Positions 53,377 through 63,793 are shown, numbered from the stretch's first letter. The stretch: 64,000 nt of DNA from Costus lasius (GCA_027563935.2 CM050447.1:12430501-12494500), one strand, 5' to 3'. A program made the numbers and translations. The notes: a model not told the origin generated them from the letters alone.

Positions 53377-55253
53377 GTACTCATAGGACCTTGATCGTAT
53401 GGCAATAACAGCACAAAGTTATGATGAAATTTCGGAAATTGAGAAAATTTTTGGGTCTAGTTGTTTGGTTTAGTGATGAAGTACTCAACTCTGAGGACAA
53501 TGGAAGTGCAACAGTCCTCAGGGAGACATGGAAGTGTAGCAGAGCAGTGGCTGATGTAGTTCTCAGTCAGCACAAGACACTGCTTTGACTTTTTTTCAGT
53601 AAGCGATAGTGGAGCTTCTGATGGGCAATGAAGCGTAAAGGAGAAAAGAGATGCAGATAAGTCTTTGATTCTAGAAACATTTAGGAAGATGGAGCACTAG
53701 GAAAGAGGACTGAAGAAGAGGCGTGCAAATAGGGAAGGGAGGCATAACCAATGTTCGAGGGAAGGGAGTGTATTTATCTTTGAATACTGAATATCAATGG
53801 AGGTTCAAGTCATCCAATCTTGCTAGTTGGCTGGTCAAAGTGTTTGAATTCAAAGTTAGACCATTAGAGTCGATTTCATCAGCTCTTGCATTATTATTCT
53901 TCTTTGCTATTCCTTTTTTCCCCCCTTTTTTAAGGTTGGAGCACTGTATTCATTGCGGCCACAAGATTCTCGAATGGTCCAAGCAATGCTTATTAAACTA
54001 GAGTAGCCATTCAAAATGGAGAAGTGTTTGTGTGTGTGTTTTAGGAATAAAACTCTGATATACCATTAGGGTATCCTTCATGAATCCTTTTATGTTGTAG
54101 AGATTCCACTTGCCAGTTTATTGTAGTTATGTTGGTTGGCCTCAAGCTATTAGCTTGGAAGTACTTGTCCTTTTTTTGGCTTGTTTATAAAATGAATAGA
54201 AGGCTAATCAAAGTTTGAAGTGGATGCAAAGCCAACACCTGCTGATTATGGATACTTAAATCATGTTTACTGAAATTATTTGTTCTCATCTATTAAGCAA
54301 GAATCCTTGTGCTCTCTGAAGTTTGAACTGCTCCTGCATATTGAATAGTAGGTCTGATAATGCCAACATACACATTAAAAAGAAGCAAGAAGGTGACGCG
54401 GGAACTGCAGAAATCTAGATGGAGGAAGAACAGGTACTGGGTCATCAATTAGGTTTTCTGATCAGTCTTTGTTGTCTTATATGCAATTTATTATGAATTG
54501 TACCAAGATGAGGCAAGCAGTAACAGTAGAAATCTTTGAGATTATTACTATTGCTGATGTGGTCTTCTCTGCTACTAAGGAATAGATCGAATCTCCATTT
54601 TACATGGTCAAAGGATGAATGGAATTGAATATCATCATAGCCAAAGTATGAATGCGCATTAATTTGGATCTTTCAGCTTTTCTGTGCAGAGATATGTGCA
54701 AGTAAAATCTATCCTTTTCCTCATACTGTAGATTTTTGATGACTGCCTTATAGAGTCTAACGCATTCAAGTAAATCAAATTTAACTAAAGAAATGGAAGA
54801 TTGAGCTAAATCCATTCACATCTTACTCATGGGCGGAGTAGTGAAAGTATTTGGAATAGTCTGACCAGAACTATCGCCATCTTCCTCTCTGGTTTTGAAT
54901 TCCATAGCGGACAAGGTAGAGTTCAATGGTTGTCGACAGACTCCACTCCTCGTTTGATTGGATGCAAAGCAAATTCTTTTTTAATTTATTTATATGGCTA
55001 GCTGTGAATTCACAAATCCGGTGACCATTTTAAAAGTTTGGTGGATTGAAATGAAGAATTATCCGGAATGAAATGAGCAGCACACGTGGATTGAGAGATA
55101 GAGTCAACGTCGACCATTTTAAAAGTTTGGTGGCATCGCAATTTTTGCCTTCTAGAGGACAGCATCTTTCATGATCAAAATGCTGTAAGATACGACAAGC
55201 CTGCAGCAAGACTTTATAGGATAATTCTTACTTTCGAGTTTCTGGCAAATATT
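53377..55253. other. Intergenic, U-box gene upstream region
   Basis: No gene recognised; the frame at 53723-54001 lacks domains. A 22-bp direct repeat (GACCATTTTAAAAGTTTGGTGG) occurs at 55023 and 55112. Confidence 0.5.
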
Positions 55254-55258
55254 ATAGG

Positions 55259-56382
55259 TGTCACGCCCCGGTCGGATCGGCCTGAAAACAGCACTTATCC
55301 GCTGTCTCAGGGCAATCCGGCGGAACACCGGAACGTAACTCGCCCTAGGGTTTCCGACCCAAAATTCGAAACCCTAATCTCTCCGAAGAATTTTTATCCC
55401 CAAAATACAATATCGCACGGAGAAAACCCTAACCCCAATTTAGAAATCCGAAAAGGAACGGAACCTAAATTAAATACCTTCTCGGTCAACCCTATTTTGA
55501 CCAAAATCTTGCCACCTGCTTACGTCAGCAATCCGTCGCTGACGTCACCCGAAATTTCGCCGCCTGCGAAATTTTGCCTCGCGCCGAATTGAGTTCTGAC
55601 GTCCGCCTGACGTCAGCCACTAATCGAAATCTCGTTCGATTTTTACCGTTGCCGATTTTGACGTCGTCAACGCCTCGTTTCGAACGCCGCCGCGTTCGAA
55701 ACTTCACGCCTTCGTCTTCGCTGCGAACGAACGCACGCCGCGCGTTCGTTCGTCTGTCGCCGGAAGAAGAGATGCGGATGAACAGGGGAAGGCCGCCTGC
55801 CTTCCTGTCCACAACCTCGTCGTCGTCGACCGGACAGCCGCCTGCTGCCGGAACCGAGATTGCGTCGCCTCGGAAGTGGTCGGAACAGAGGAAAACAGGG
55901 ATGAAGAAGTAGAGAATAAGATAGGTTTTATTCCTCGAAAAACCTACAGAAACTCTCGTCGTCGGCCCCTGGCCGGTAACCCTCTCCCCTCCCTCGCCGG
56001 TCGTCTCCTCGACGCCGGTTACAATCACTGTTTTTTTCCTCTCAAACTCGTCGCTCCCAGGTGATGACGATCCTCCCCCGCGGAGCTCCCCGAGCTCGCT
56101 TTTATCGATCGAGGCCGCCGCCTCTATTTTGGGTGTCCGAAATCGTCGCCGCGACCGCATCGCCCGCATCCGCCGCCGAACACCCTGTCGCCGCCGTCGA
56201 CCGAGTCTCGCGGAGACGACGCGCGAGCGTCGTCCGCGTGGCTCGACGAACGAGACGCAAACTCGCGTCTCTCATCCAATTCGGGGTCAACGCCCCAATG
56301 TTGACCACGAATTTTGCCTTGATTCCCATTGTTCGGGCTTGGCATTGGGCCTGGGCCGAACCGGGTAGACCGGGCCCTGACA
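55259..56382 (-). repeat. 3' LTR of Gag-only element
   Basis: 1124 bp with TG/CA ends on the minus strand. Preceded (minus sense) by the polypurine tract. The gag frame runs into it and stops at 56124. Confidence 0.95.
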
Positions 56383-57701
56383 ATTCTCCCCCGCCCAATT
56401 TGGACATCGCCCTCGATGTCTCTAACGGGCGGATCCTGCAGAACCATCGCTCCGATCCTCAATGCACCAATCCTCGGTTGCTCGATTTCCTCAGCCTCCA
56501 CGGCTGGTTCCTGTGCCGCCATTGCCATGAGTTTCTGTTTGTTGGGGCAGTCCTTCACCCAGTGAGGTCCCCCGCACCAGAAACAACCCTGTGGCTTTTG
56601 CTCCCGTCGTCCCGGAGAACCCTTGTTCTGCCGGTAGAATGGTCTACCTCTCTCTGGAACTCTGGCTCCCGGCGGTGTGCGTGGGGAGCCGCGCTGAGGT
56701 CCTCGCTTTGGTGGTGTCTTGGATTTCTTTGGTGGTGCTGGTTTGAAATTTCTGTTATCCACCAGAGACTCAGCCACTGCCGCCGCCGCCCTCCAGTCAA
56801 CCGGCTCGCGACGTCGGACCTCTGTTTCTGCCCATGGCTGAAGGCCCCGGAGGAAGAAGTATCGCCTATCGTCCTCCGCCATACCCGGAAGCTCCAGCAT
56901 CAAAGTAGAGAAGGCCCTGACGTACTCCTGGATCGGGCCTGTATGCCTCAGCCGATCCAGTTTGCCACGCGCCTGGTCCGCCGAGTTTCCAGGAAGAAAC
57001 TGCCGCCGCAGTTCCTCACGGAAAGTCTCCCAAGTCCAGCCAGTCGTCCCTGAGGTAGAGCCAACTTTGGTTCGCCACCAAAGCTTTGCGTCGCCTGTAA
57101 GATAGGCGATGCACACCTGTACCCGATCTCCTGCAGAAATATGGTTAGCTGAAAACAGTTGCTCCATATCCCAGATAAAATTCTCGACCTCTCTGGACGA
57201 TCGAGCCCCCCCGAACGTCGCTGGGTCGGGCACCCGTATCCTCGGTTTGGGAGCCTCCTGCTCCACCGGTGCCGCTGTTGATACTTGCGCTAGAGCTAGG
57301 CGCAGTATCTTAACTTCAGCGTGCATGTCCTCCTTCATGCGAACCATCTCCCCTGGTAGATGGATCAGACCCTCCATGGTCTGTTGCATGACCTCGATCT
57401 GTAACCTCTGCTGCTCGATCTGCAACCCTTGTTGCTCGATTTGCAACCTCTGCTGTTCGATCAGTAATTCCTGATCCCCCACAGTCTTCTGAAGGTTTTC
57501 CACCTGTGGAATCATCCCAGTATCTCCACCACTAGTCATACCAAGCATTTGCTCGATGTGAGCAATGCGATCACCCTGGTTTACCATCTCCTCAGGATCA
57601 GCCGTCTCCTTGGCTTTTCCTTTATCCTGCCTGGGTCGAGCGTCCTCTGACGCTCCTCTAGCAATATGGGTGATCTTCTGGAATTTCAGGCCTTTCTTCA
57701 C
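56124..57701 (-). CDS. Retrotransposon Gag polyprotein, 525 aa
   Basis: The N-terminal third has basic and charged sequence and a coiled-coil-like run of repeated LQIEQQ units (about residues 80-105). The retrotransposon gag (capsid-like) domain follows, about residues 165-290: FIWDMEQLFSANHISAGDR, YLTGDAKLWWRTK, W-ETFREELRRQFLPG, LDRLRHTGPIQEYVRAFSTL, FLRGLQPW. A basic Pro/Arg region precedes a zinc knuckle CFWCGGPHWVKDC (C-x2-C-x3-H-x4-C) at about residues 371-384. From about residue 440 the frame crosses into the 3' LTR, so the last ~85 residues are LTR-encoded and probably incidental or specific to this element. There is no frameshift or stop. It would package element RNA in virus-like particles; no enzymatic domain is present. 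Confidence 0.92.
   Translation of the reverse strand: MKKGLKFQKITHIARGASEDARPRQDKGKAKETADPEEMVNQGDRIAHIEQMLGMTSGGDTGMIPQVENLQKTVGDQELLIEQQRLQIEQQGLQIEQQRLQIEVMQQTMEGLIHLPGEMVRMKEDMHAEVKILRLALAQVSTAAPVEQEAPKPRIRVPDPATFGGARSSREVENFIWDMEQLFSANHISAGDRVQVCIAYLTGDAKLWWRTKVGSTSGTTGWTWETFREELRRQFLPGNSADQARGKLDRLRHTGPIQEYVRAFSTLMLELPGMAEDDRRYFFLRGLQPWAETEVRRREPVDWRAAAAVAESLVDNRNFKPAPPKKSKTPPKRGPQRGSPRTPPGARVPERGRPFYRQNKGSPGRREQKPQGCFWCGGPHWVKDCPNKQKLMAMAAQEPAVEAEEIEQPRIGALRIGAMVLQDPPVRDIEGDVQIGRGRIVRARSTRFGPGPMPSPNNGNQGKIRGQHWGVDPELDERREFASRSSSHADDARASSPRDSVDGGDRVFGGGCGRCGRGDDFGHPK
56383..56396 (-). other. Polypurine tract
   Basis: On the minus strand, GGGCGGGGGAGAAT lies directly before the TGTCA start of the 3' LTR, the normal place for plus-strand priming. 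Confidence 0.85.
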
Positions 57702-57750
57702 CTTCGAGGGTGAAGTTGAACGAGCCGTGTTTGCTGAAACACGTTAGCCT

Positions 57751-57762
57751 GCTCTGATACCT
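57751..57762 (-). other. Primer-binding site, initiator Met tRNA type
   Basis: On the minus strand, AGGTATCAGAGC lies two bases after the 5' LTR end. It matches the common plant PBS TGGTATCAGAGC at 11 of 12 positions. Confidence 0.88.
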
Positions 57763-57764
57763 GT

Positions 57765-58888
57765 TGTCACGCCCCGGTCGGATCGGCCTGAAAACAGCAC
57801 TTATCCGCTGTCTCAGGGCAATCCGGCGGAACACCGGAACGTAACTCGCCCTAGGGTTTCCGACCCAAAATTCGAAACCCTAATCTCTCCGAAGAATTTT
57901 TATCCCCAAAATACAATATCGCACGGAGAAAACCCTAACCCCAATTTAGAAATCCGAAAAGGAACGGAACCTAAATTAAATACCTTCTCGGTCAACCCTA
58001 TTTTGACCAAAATCTTGCCACCTGCTTACGTCAGCAATCCGTCGCTGACGTCACCCGAAATTTCGCCGCCTGCGAAATTTTGCCTCGCGCCGAATTGAGT
58101 TCTGACGTCCGCCTGACGTCAGCCACTAATCGAAATCTCGTTCGATTTTTACCGTTGCCGATTTTGACGTCGTCAACGCCTCGTTTCGAACGCCGCCGCG
58201 TTCGAAACTTCACGCCTTCGTCTTCGCTGCGAACGAACGCACGCCGCGCGTTCGTTCGTCTGTCGCCGGAAGAAGAGATGCGGATGAACAGGGGAAGGCC
58301 GCCTGCCTTCCTGTCCACAACCTCGTCGTCGTCGACCGGACAGCCGCCTGCTGCCGGAACCGAGATTGCGTCGCCTCGGAAGTGGTCGGAACAGAGGAAA
58401 ACAGGGATGAAGAAGTAGAGAATAAGATAGGTTTTATTCCTCGAAAAACCTACAGAAACTCTCGTCGTCGGCCCCTGGCCGGTAACCCTCTCCCCTCCCT
58501 CGCCGGTCGTCTCCTCGACGCCGGTTACAATCACTGTTTTTTTCCTCTCAAACTCGTCGCTCCCAGGTGATGACGATCCTCCCCCGCGGAGCTCCCCGAG
58601 CTCGCTTTTATCGATCGAGGCCGCCGCCTCTATTTTGGGTGTCCGAAATCGTCGCCGCGACCGCATCGCCCGCATCCGCCGCCGAACACCCTGTCGCCGC
58701 CGTCGACCGAGTCTCGCGGAGACGACGCGCGAGCGTCGTCCGCGTGGCTCGACGAACGAGACGCAAACTCACGTCTCTCATCCAATTCGGGGTCAACGCC
58801 CCAATGTTGACCACGAATTTTGCCTTGATTCCCATTGTTCGGGCTTGGCATTGGGCCTGGGCCGAACCGGGTAGACCGGGCCCTGACA
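57765..58888 (-). repeat. 5' LTR of Gag-only element
   Basis: 1124 bp, the same length as the 3' LTR with no indels. The single difference noted is A at 58771 versus G at 56265. Confidence 0.95.
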
Positions 58889-58893
58889 ATAGG

Positions 58894-59400
58894 GGTGGTC
58901 TAAAGTCTAAACGGTTCAACTTAACTAAATCAATTTTAAATTAAATCAAAAAATAAAAAAATTTAAATTAAACTTTTTAAAAACTGAATTGAACCGAACA
59001 GTTTAATTTCAATTCGATTTAGTTAAATCAAATTTAATTATATATATAATTTTTTTTATACTATTATATTATTAATTTTTAATAAAAATAATTATATAAT
59101 ATATTTTATATAAAATATTAATATTATTTTAAAATTTTAATTTTTTTAGTTCAATTTGAATTGCACCAAATCAAAATTTTTTTAACCATCTAAACTAAAT
59201 CAAACTGAATTTGACTTGAAACCAAACTACACTAAAAATTCCAATTCGATTTAGTTTGGTCTATCGGGTTTAACCAAAATTTGGACACTAGATTTTTTTT
59301 TTCTTTTCATTTTCATGTGCTATTAAATTATTAATGACCTGAGATATTTGGTAGATATAATATTAACGTGCTTTGTGTGGTATAATATTTTCTTCTTAAG
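58894..59400. repeat. AT-rich repeat remnant next to the retrotransposon
   Basis: Begins GGGGTGGTCTAAAGTC and continues with AAATTAAA-rich sequence and repeated YCAATTYRATTTAGTT words in both orientations. It looks like a decayed MITE-like repeat into whose edge the retrotransposon inserted. Right boundary uncertain (about 59290). Confidence 0.45.
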
Positions 59401-59526
59401 CATCTAGGACAAGTAGAATATATTCAAAAAGAAATCTGGTAACCGATTATCATTCTTAAATAAAGGGGTGTATACTTCACGTTAAAGAATAAGACAACAA
59501 CTTGGAACCGGAAAGGATGAAGAGCA

Positions 59527-59633
59527 GACGATTCAATGCGGTGCTTTCTCAAAGAATTTTCCACGCCATCATCTAAAGCTTCCGGACAGCTCCCACTATC
59601 AGATTTTGAACCGGAAAGGAAAAGCGAATCCAT
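59527..59633 (-). repeat. Copy of the sequence upstream of the PPR gene
   Basis: The core GTTCTCAAAGAATTTTCC-type block (here GCTTTCTCAAAGAATTTTCC) followed by ACGCCATCATCT matches 63866-63918 with about 4 differences in 53 bases, and GGAAAGGAAAAGCGAATCCAT matches the end of the window. On the minus strand this copy is open from an ATG at 59633 (MDSLFLSGSKSDSGSC); the other copy has a stop after MDLPFLS. It may be a duplicated first exon or leader. Confidence 0.6.
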
Positions 59634-59849
59634 CGACCAAAATGGAAAAGAATCAAAGACATCATCTAGAAGAAGAATAAGAGGGAGAATAACATACTGA
59701 CGTCAAAAAAAAAAACAAATGAGTGACGTCAAAAAAAATGCAAATGAGTGATGGCTGTATTATGTAATTATTGAAGTCAGTCAAGCTGCAAAATGCACTA
59801 TGGATCTTGTAATGCACAAGATACTTACACGGAACTTAACCTAGAAAAT

Positions 59850-59917
59850 AATATCAGTCAATTAAGACCCAAATAGATGATTCAATATCAGTCAATTAAG
59901 ACCCAAATAGATGATTC
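59850..59917. repeat. 34-bp perfect tandem duplication
   Basis: AATATCAGTCAATTAAGACC followed by CAAATAGATGATTC is present twice without change (59850-59883 and 59884-59917). Confidence 0.95.
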
Positions 59918-60675
59918 TGAAGTTCATTTGGTCTTTACATCCAAGCCAGAGCGTGCAACTGGAGGAAAGTCTAAATATTGGAGCATTCTCTAGTTACATA
60001 TTTGAACAGTGTACATACTCAGGGAGGTACTTAATCTACAAGGAGTTCTAGATGAAGGCCTTATCTTATGCTCAAATCAACTCAGCAGATGCACCCTCTG
60101 ATACCACTTATCATAACATGAGAGGTATATCAACCTAAAATTTCTGATCATTTATCAGGAGCTTGAGATTCTTTGTTTCCAGATGTGATGGTAGTTGAAT
60201 GCTTGGTAATTCTATAGGCGGAACTATCAGTGACAAGCTTCTACACTGTCTATGTATATACATACCATCCACGGTTAACACAAGTAATCTGAGTATGCTG
60301 TAGTTTTAGCAAACAGCACACGAGACTTGGACGAACTTGATGCTAAAACACCAAATTTTGAAGCAGTACACTGATGGCCATTATGAGATTGAGTTGTCAT
60401 AACAAAGTGAAATCCGCTTGGACAACACAACTTTATTGATACTTCACTCTCACAAATAGATCTCCTATATAAAAAAAAAGTTTAAATGAACCAACTGAAA
60501 AATCATTTTCTCAAGGTTCTGCAGATAATTCTATATCGGAACATGTAATGACTTCTCTACAAAAAGCAATCACCTTAAACTGGTATTGAATAAATAGTTT
60601 TTCGTATTAATTTCTAAAACAGGTTGGACTTGTTTTCTAGCAGCATAGAGTTACATGGTGAGGTTCGATAGGTTC

Positions 60676-61064
60676 TCAGTGAAAAGAAGCCTGATCAGCA
60701 CCATAAATGATACGGTGATCTGCAGTACTACGTTCACCTGCTATGCTTTTGTTTTATAACTGAGACCTGAGCTAAAGTAACTTTATCACAGGTGTCTAAA
60801 TCAAAATTTACCTGCATCTGATTCTTTAGCACAATCCTATCATCCTCACTAACCAGTGTAGGTTGAGATGCCCCAACAGCCATGATTTCGCCCTGCAACA
60901 AATTGCACTGGATATTATAGGTATAAACTCAGTACTCTCGTTCCGCAAGTGTAGTCACTGAAAATTTTGCAGATTAGTTAATTAATACTTACAGTTCCAG
61001 GAGGCAAAATGGCATCAAAGCGGTCAATACCAAACATTCCCAGGTTTCAAAAGGGTGAATGTAC
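60676..61064 (-). pseudogene. Plastid pyruvate dehydrogenase E2 (dihydrolipoyl acetyltransferase) fragment
   Basis: Three exon-like pieces on the minus strand match the C-terminal catalytic domain of chloroplast PDC E2. Piece 61064-60993 encodes GTFTL then, after a one-base shift, NLGMFGIDRFDAILPPGT. Piece 60892-60812 reads GEIMAVGASQPTLVSEDDR and ends LKNQMQ. Piece 60737-60676 encodes VNV then, after a frame change, TADHRIIYGAD, and soon hits a stop. Introns with AG/GT borders remain between pieces, so it is not a retrocopy but a decayed genomic copy or gene fragment. Upstream lipoyl and E3-binding domains were not found. In intact enzymes this domain transfers acetyl groups to CoA; the catalytic DHR motif is present but out of frame. 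Confidence 0.8.
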
Positions 61065-62110
61065 CTGAAGATCGAACATCGAAAGTTGACATACTGGTAC
61101 CAAAATCAGCTTTGCTTCCAATCACCAGTAGAAGAATAACTTCTTTTTTCTAATGATTTCCTTTTAACCTACGCAATGCAAAGTGCATATCTAGTTAATT
61201 ACCTATGCTATGCATCAAAGGTGTGACAAGTACACAATGCAAAGTGCATATCTAGTTAATTATACTATGTCAAGTCATTTGAATATCTTTAGAAAATTAC
61301 TTTTTATATGCTTTTGGAATTATACAAAGGTGTGCTAAAATGATTTTAAAGTACTAACAACATCGTAAAAGATTAAACTTTAACAATGTTTATGTGTTGT
61401 TCCAAATGATATTGCAGTAATGAAAACCATTCAAGGGAACTTCCTGCTATGTTGCGTTATCATTTGATTACAAACCATGAATCTCTCATCGGATTGTATA
61501 AAAAAATGTAGACACTGACATTATGAAATATGATAAAATTAACACAACAATGTCGATGAGAAAGTGAAAGAAGTCGAATTCTTTTACCTTCTCATGCTTC
61601 CACAGGACTGGTGACCAAATTTTTTTAGCATTTTGACCTCTTAGCAACCTTCAATTTCAAGTTAGGAGCATAGTAAGTTTATGTCGAGTAACGATTGAAA
61701 GGCAGCCTGAGATTAGCAACACCTCCATGGAAGCAGAACCTGCTCAAGAATCAAGATTAGAAGATAGACAAAGTTAATAACACTTGCTAGACTCCCAAAA
61801 TGCCTCAACTCATGTAGCCATTCAGATTACAAATGCCAATACCAATTGTCATTGCAAAAAAGGATCCGTTGAATTAATATAAGGTATCCTTCCAAATGCA
61901 TGATGATGATCTTTCCCTTGCAAATACGAGCTATGATATTTTGCTACCTTCCAAAAGTCGTAAGCCTTCAAACAACCATACTTGTGTTGCAATTCAGATC
62001 ACAGATGCAAACAGCCAGTCACAGCCAATGAATCAATTCAAAGTACCCCAAGAATATCTATTTTTTCCTAATTTCACAAAAAAAAACAGCAAGCTGAGAT
62101 TACTTTTTAT
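61065..62110. other. Intergenic, no gene recognised
   Basis: AT-rich. A 28-bp direct repeat (CAATGCAAAGTGCATATCTA then GTTAATTA) occurs at about 61173 and 61234. Upstream exons of the E2 pseudogene may lie here, but I could not recognise them. Confidence 0.45.
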
Positions 62111-63793
62111 CTACGCAGTCTCTTCATCCTTCATGTGATCAAGCAGTGTAGGAAGTAATCTACAGATTTCCTCCGACTTGAGGTGTGATTTATCATCGGC
62201 CAAAAACATATGCTTTTCACCACTCACCTCCAACCAACTGTAACCTGGATCCTTGCTCAGTCCCTTTTCCTTCATGAGCAGTTTGATACGCCGAGCATCA
62301 TCCCACAAGCCCGCTGCAGCATAGATGTTGGATAGCATAGCATACCTAGCTCCATTTTTTGGATCTAAAGCAAAAAGTGACTCAGCAGCTCTATTTGCAA
62401 CATTCAAATTACCATGCAGTCGGCATGCACCAAGGAGTGCTCCCCATGTCCCAACACTGGCCAAGCCATCACCACGAGCCAAATTCTCCACAAAATCCAT
62501 CGCTTCATTGATTTTGCGTTTCCGCCCAAGAGCATCAATGAAGGCAGCATAATGCTCATCCCTAGGCTGGACACCATACTTTTTCTCCATCAAAATAAGT
62601 ATTTGGCATCCCTCGGAGACCAGACCAGCATGGCTGCAAGCAGAGAGAACACCTAAGAACGTAACATGATTTGGTCGAACACCTGATGCCACCATTCTTT
62701 CAAAGGCATCAAGTGATTGCTTTCCATTCCCATTCTGCGCATATCCTGTAATAATAGAATTCCATGACACGATATCCCGCACGAGCATCCGATCGAACAA
62801 CGAAATAGCAGAGATCATGTTGCCACATTTTGCATACATGTCAATCAAGGCATTGAAAATGAAGACATTGAAAGAATCAAAACCGACGCACCTCCTGAAA
62901 ATAAACCCGTGCACTTGTTTCCCTCGATCGATCAGTGCTAAACTGGCGCAAGCACTCAAGGCGGACACCAATGTGAATGGAGTAGGAGAAACTCCTTCCA
63001 CCATCATCCGCTGGAAGAGCTCTAGTGCTGCATCTTCTTCCCCATTCTGCTCATACCCAGAAATCAATGATGTCCAAGACACAGCATTACGCTGCGGCAT
63101 GTTGATAAATACTTCCCGAGCCTCTTCAAGCCTACCAGCTGATGCATATGTCCTGATCAATGAAGTCCAAGAAATGACATCCTTCCTTTCCATCCTATCA
63201 AATATATGACAAGATGCATCGACATCACCACACTTCCCGTATGCATCAATCATGACGTTGAACATAATTAGATTAAGCTCGAGTCCAGAAACAATGGTTG
63301 ATGCATGTAATTGACGAAGACACCGCAAGGCCCCCAAGCCAGCGCAAGCAGAGCAGACTCCGACAACCGTGAATTTATCCATGCCAACAGTTTCCTTTCG
63401 CATTCGGCGAAATAGATCGAGCGCCTGCGCGTGGTGGCCTAGGCGGGTCAGGCTGGATATCATGGTGTTATAGCTAACAAGGTTTCTTGCAGACATTCGA
63501 TCGAACAGCTGGTGTGCAAGGTCGAGGCAGCCCGCACGAGAGTAGGCAGCAAGCAAGGTGTTGTAGCTTTGGTCATTCTTGAAGGAGAGGTCACGGAAGG
63601 CGGATTTGGCGCAAGGGAGCGAGCCACACTTGGAGTAGAGATCGATGAGGCGGTTGGCGAGGAGGGTGTGGCGGGTTAGGGCGGTCTTGAGGAGGTCGGC
63701 ATGGAGGCGGCGACAGAGCTTGAGGTTCTTGGTGGCTAAGCAGTGCTCGATGCGCGACAGGAAATCGGCGAGGGCGTCAGTGGCGATGCACAT
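62111..63793 (-). CDS. PLS-class pentatricopeptide repeat protein (E/E+ type), intronless
   Basis: A single frame of 560 residues. Successive PPR motifs of P, L and S type run through the protein, for example SYNTLLAAYSRAGCLDLAHQ, NLVSYNTMISSLTRLGHHAQ, DVISWTSLIRTYASAGRLEE, NAVSWTSLISGYEQNGEEDA, FNALIDMYAKCGNMISAISL, DIVSWNSIITGYAQNGNGKQ. The E region follows (TWGALLGACRLHGNLNVANR, YAMLSNIYAAAGLWDDARRI) with an E+-like end (GYSWLEVSGEKHMFLADDKS). There is no DYW deaminase domain. Such proteins bind organelle RNAs in a sequence-specific way, usually for C-to-U editing with a partner deaminase in mitochondria or plastids. The N-terminus lacks a clear transit peptide, so the compartment is undecided. 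The frame is intact. A copy of its upstream sequence lies at 59527-59633. Confidence 0.95.
   Translation of the reverse strand: MCIATDALADFLSRIEHCLATKNLKLCRRLHADLLKTALTRHTLLANRLIDLYSKCGSLPCAKSAFRDLSFKNDQSYNTLLAAYSRAGCLDLAHQLFDRMSARNLVSYNTMISSLTRLGHHAQALDLFRRMRKETVGMDKFTVVGVCSACAGLGALRCLRQLHASTIVSGLELNLIMFNVMIDAYGKCGDVDASCHIFDRMERKDVISWTSLIRTYASAGRLEEAREVFINMPQRNAVSWTSLISGYEQNGEEDAALELFQRMMVEGVSPTPFTLVSALSACASLALIDRGKQVHGFIFRRCVGFDSFNVFIFNALIDMYAKCGNMISAISLFDRMLVRDIVSWNSIITGYAQNGNGKQSLDAFERMVASGVRPNHVTFLGVLSACSHAGLVSEGCQILILMEKKYGVQPRDEHYAAFIDALGRKRKINEAMDFVENLARGDGLASVGTWGALLGACRLHGNLNVANRAAESLFALDPKNGARYAMLSNIYAAAGLWDDARRIKLLMKEKGLSKDPGYSWLEVSGEKHMFLADDKSHLKSEEICRLLPTLLDHMKDEETA

Larger units (their letters stand above)
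55259..58888 (-). mobile_element. Gag-only LTR retrotransposon (TR-GAG type), complete with target duplication
   Basis: Two 1124-bp LTRs (55259-56382 and 57765-58888) flank a 1382-bp interior. The 5-bp duplication ATAGG is perfect (55254-55258 and 58889-58893). The minus strand is the sense strand: LTRs run TGTCAGGGCCC...GGGGCGTGACA. Next to the 5' LTR is a primer-binding site for initiator Met tRNA, and next to the 3' LTR is a GGGCGGGGGAGAA polypurine tract. The only protein is Gag; protease, reverse transcriptase, RNase H and integrase are absent and there is no room for them. The Gag type is Ty3/gypsy-like. Mobility would need enzymes from an autonomous partner. I found one difference between the LTRs (G at 56265, A at 58771), so insertion was recent. 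Confidence 0.95.
59401..60675. other. Intergenic with local duplications
   Basis: No gene firmly recognised. It holds a segment similar to the PPR 5' region (59527-59633), a short GACGTCAAAAAAA-containing tandem copy near 59700-59745, and a 34-bp perfect tandem duplication at 59850-59917. Confidence 0.5.

Noticed and set aside
55525..56169. 214-codon frame on the minus strand, repeated at 58031-58675
   Set aside because: It lies wholly inside both LTRs and has no domain. Its presence twice only reflects the LTR pair.
56061..57053. 330-codon frame on the plus strand
   Set aside because: It is antisense to gag; GC-rich codon structure of gag keeps the opposite strand open.
60676..61064. Processed (retrotransposed) copy of an E2 gene
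   Set aside because: Introns with AG/GT borders remain between the exon pieces, so it is a DNA-level copy.
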